A DNA stretch of 64,000 nt from positions 19,007,001 to 19,071,000 of the forward strand of contig JAVHKY010000003.1 of NCBI GenBank assembly GCA_035079385.1. The letters run 5' to 3'. The notes under the pieces are model-generated. The model was not told where the DNA came from. It saw nothing but the letters and a program-made list of their open reading frames with translations, and made no database searches. Positions 61,043 to 64,000 of this stretch are shown one piece after another. Source of the stretch: Aspidiotus rigidus. Its lineage: Eukaryota > Arthropoda > Insecta > Hemiptera > Diaspididae. Numbering within the stretch: the stretch's first letter is position 1; every line of letters begins with the position of its first letter. The position numbers were made by a program, and so were the translations under genes.

Positions 61043-62357
61043 GCTCCGGACATGGCCTACTCGTTAGTGCTTCGTTAGTGCACGTTATTGCACAAGTTCA
61101 TTTTGTTAGTGCCTCAACCCCTGAGTCACTATGGAGGACATAATGAAGGAGGGGGGTGAAATGAGAGCCCCTACTTGGTGATACTTTAGGTCCAGATATG
61201 GCTCATTCGTTAGTGTTTCGTTAGTGCACGTAACGTGCACTAGTTCATTTTGTTAGTGTTCCAACCCCTAAGTCACTATGGAGGACATAAAGAAGGAGGG
61301 GCGAGTGAAACGACAGCCCCTACTTGGTGATACTTCAGGGCCAGAAATGGCTCATTCTTTAGTGCTTCGTTAGTACATGTTGGTGCACTAGTTCATTTTG
61401 TTAATGCTTCAACCCCTAAGTCACTATGGGGGATATGATCAAGAAAGGGGAGCCGACAGCCCCCACTTGCTGATACTCAAGGTCTGGATAAGGCTTAATT
61501 GTTAGTGCACAAGTCAATTTTATTAGTGCTTCAAACCCTGAATCACTATCGATGACGTAATGAAGGAGGGGCGGGTGAAACGACACCCCCTACTGGGTGA
61601 TACTTAAGGTCCAAATACGGATCATTCGTTAGTGTTCTGTTAGTGCACGTTAGTGCACAAGTAAATTTTGTTAGAGCTTCAACCCCTATATCGCTGTGAG
61701 GGACATAATCGAGAAGGGGGAACCAACAGCCCCCCTTGGTGATACTCAAGGTCTGAATAGGGCTTAATTGTTAATGCTTCGTCAGTGCACGTTGGTGCAC
61801 TAACGAATGAGCCGTATCTGGACCTTAAGTATCACCAAGTAGGGGCCGTCGAATCACCCACCACCTCCTGCTTTGTGTCCTCAATAGTGACGCAGGTGTT
61901 GAAGCACTAACAAAATTGACTTGTGCACTAGCGTGCACTAACGAAGCACTAACAATTGAGCCATATCTGGACCTGAACTATCACCAAATTAGGGGCTGTT
62001 GTATCTCACTCCTCTCCCGTAATTATGTCCTCGATAGCGACTCAGGGGTTGAAGCACCAACAAAATTGACTTGTGCACTAACGTGCACTAACGAAGCACT
62101 AACGAATGAGCCATATCTGGACCTGAAGTATCACCAAGGGGGGCTGTCGGCACCCCCTTCTAGAATATGTCCTCCATAGTTTCTTAGGGGTTGAAGCACT
62201 AACAAAATGAACTTGTGCACTAACGTGCACTAACGAATGGGCCATATCTGGACCTGAAGAATCACCAAGTTAGGGGCTGTCGTTTCACCCACCCTTCTTC
62301 ATTATGTCCTCAATAGCGACTCAGGGATTGAAGCACTAACAAAATTGACTTGTGCAC
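61043..62357. repeat. Head-to-head tandem arrays of ~148-bp units
   Basis: Five units in plus orientation (marker GAGTCACTATGGAGGACATA near 61122, 61270, 61417, 61540 and 61690; spacing 147-149, one of 122) meet four units in inverted orientation from about 61795 (marker CTCAATAGTGACNCAGG near 61880, 62030, 62170 and 62307). Each unit carries repeated CGTTAGTGCACGTTAGTGCA-type words. The ORFs at 61546-62179 are read across the repeats and are not genes. Confidence 0.9.
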
Positions 62358-64000
62358 AGTTCCTCTCAACGGTTGGGAGAAAGAGACTAACACGAATGTA
62401 AAACTCAACAGCACAATTCAACACAAAAGTAGGACAAGAGATTCCATCCACAATGATCTCAGAATTCCATTCATTTTCAAACTTTGCTCTTGCATGTCTG
62501 CAGACTCTCTCCCAGCGGTTGGATCAGAAGGAGACCAGTACAAACAAAAATTTAGACGAAAAAAACCAGTACAAACGTATAGCATAAACGATTCAGCCCG
62601 ATTCCGTACCAAAAATCGGAATGAGGAGCTGGGCGTATGAACTTCGTTGAATGTACCCCAATAAACGCAGAAGCGGGTTTCCCGCAAAACTAGCAAAACC
62701 TGAAAGAGAGAATGCGAACGCTTTCCATGTTTCCAGCTGTCATATTCAAATGACTCTTGATACTTGACGAACATACCCGCTTCGAAGACAAAGATAAGAA
62801 AAGCGAGAGAAATGTAAAATCGTCCTATTTACTTCGAATTTACGTGTCATTAAGGAAATTTGAAATGCAGAGTGATTGACCGACCCCGACATCAACCACG
62901 CATAGGGGCAATATTCATGTCTTCTGGGTAGTCAACGTGAAAAAACTCTCACGTTCATATCTGACATCCTCAGAGTGCCTTGAACAACTTTCATTCTAAA
63001 TCCTTATGGAGGCAAATCTTGGAAACGTTTCGATCTACAACTCCTGTTAAAGAAAGAGGACTTATCTTTAAGCTTTTCGAGCTTCGAGCTATGTATTGTC
63101 AAGCTCCGAGCTTTAAAGATGAACAGCGCCTCAGACTAGCGAGATGATGGGTTTTTCTTCCACAATTTCGACATGCTATCGACTACTTACGTCCTCTTCT
63201 CCAATTTTGAATTTGCGTCCATACCGTCCGTACATTCGCTCTGAGCACGTGTTTTACTTAATGATATGCTGTGGCGTGACGCGCATTACTTTATGATGTG
63301 TCTCTGTGAAAAGTTTTTTGAACTTTAATTATGTATATAAGAAATACCTGCTTTTCTAATTTCAATACAATTGCTCGATAGATGAACTCGATTCACAGCC
63401 TATACGGGTAGTCATCTGAAGAACGAATGAAGTAGTGAAGAGAGAAAGAGAAAAAACAGTGTTAAACGCATTCATTTCCATAAAGTTGGTCACGAATGCC
63501 GATATTTTATACAATTTAAGAATATTTAAAAAGTTTCAGTGAGAGAACCGGTTCGTCTACAAATTTACGCTCTATACTCGAAATCACAAAAGAATGATAA
63601 TACAATGTACCGGTACTCGGCAATATTAATGGTACTGCAATCAACACGTGCTGAAATTTACACACGATTTATACTGTAATGAAAATTAAATTAGAATACC
63701 CTTACTCGCATAATATACGAAGGAATTCGAGAGAGAAAATAAGAAACGAAATCTGTGCATTACGTTGCATCTGTATACATACGATTATAGGAGGAAAAAA
63801 ATTATTAGATATTACGGTCAACGATTCCTCCGGGCATCACGAAGCGGCGTTGAAGTTGGGTACGTTTCTGCGATAACAAATGCAGAATAATTATAATATG
63901 TGTACCTATGCCTCTTGGAGTAAACGTTTGTGCAAGCTGTATCGGAGTTTAATAAATGAAGAGCGATGAATACTGAGTGTTTTACTCGCCTTCACAAACT
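62358..64000. other. No supportable feature
   Basis: No motif-bearing ORF or repeat end. TATATAAG at about 63333 with a TTCAATA word ~25 bp on could be a core promoter, but nothing else supports it. Confidence 0.35.

Noticed and set aside
61546..62179. Two ORFs on opposite strands sharing TKLTCALTCTNEALT-like repeats
   Set aside because: They are translations of the ~148-bp DNA repeat arrays.
61043..62357. CRISPR-like array
   Set aside because: Units are ~148 bp, adjacent, inverted halfway, and the context is eukaryotic.
1..64000. Bacterial or bacteriophage origin
   Set aside because: No ribosome-binding-site-led operons; LINEs, LTR element, Penelope, MULE and other eukaryotic transposons throughout.

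Overview
This 64 kb window is eukaryotic nuclear DNA, most likely from an arthropod and plausibly an insect. The evidence is the set of repeats: RNase H-bearing LINE relics, a Penelope-like element, a Ty3/gypsy LTR retrotransposon, a MULE with a FLYWCH domain, and piggyBac-, hAT- and Transib-like non-autonomous DNA elements, all in AT-rich DNA with long A/T runs. There is no bacterial gene organisation. I cannot name the species. No intact, confidently recognisable host gene lies in the window. The best host signal is a short candidate last coding exon near 9.14 kb followed by about 5 kb of AT-rich DNA that could be its 3' UTR.

Layout. 0.6-7.5 kb: an inverted pair of dispersed repeats brackets a 5'-truncated LINE with RT, RNase H and a C-terminal zinc motif (1.7-3.7 kb). 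One repeat copy holds a hAT-like MITE. A 2.2 kb element with long inverted termini follows, itself invaded by two smaller inverted-repeat elements. 7.5-16.1 kb: sparse AT-rich DNA with the candidate terminal exon. 16.1-16.5 kb: a small inverted-repeat element. 16.5-24.95 kb: a distinct, very AT-rich, gene-dense island built around a broken protein-primed family-B DNA polymerase (SAP-like repeats, zinc fingers, exonuclease, polymerase motifs A/B/C), with small unrecognised ORFs on both strands. It looks like an endogenous copy of a Polinton/adintovirus-like or linear-plasmid-like element. I see no capsid, packaging ATPase, protease or integrase gene in it.

26.9-30.1 kb: a degraded Penelope-like element on the minus strand between inverted terminal repeats, with an 83-bp minisatellite. 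30-46 kb: LINE relics, MITEs and several striking hairpins. These include a 1.56 kb Transib-like element whose ends resemble V(D)J recombination signals (CACAGTG, 23-bp spacer), a perfect 89-bp-arm palindrome carrying a degenerate hammerhead-like core, and a 53-bp-arm hairpin.

46.7-55.0 kb: a young Ty3/gypsy element with near-identical LTRs. Gag and pol are joined by a canonical -1 slippery heptamer directly before the gag stop. Its RT domain is split by a 2.94 kb MULE carrying a FLYWCH/DDE transposase, flanked by a perfect 9-bp target duplication, and pol has one further nonsense codon in integrase. 55.1-62.4 kb: a piggyBac-like MITE (TTAA target) that took in a tRNA-derived SINE-like insert, a 1.3 kb inverted-repeat element invaded by another with palindromic tandem ends and a SWIM-type protein remnant, and a 1.3 kb head-to-head array of ~148-bp repeats. 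62.4-64 kb shows no supportable feature.

The genes do not form one pathway. The window records repeated insertion of elements into elements. The polymerase island is the strongest candidate for something poorly described.
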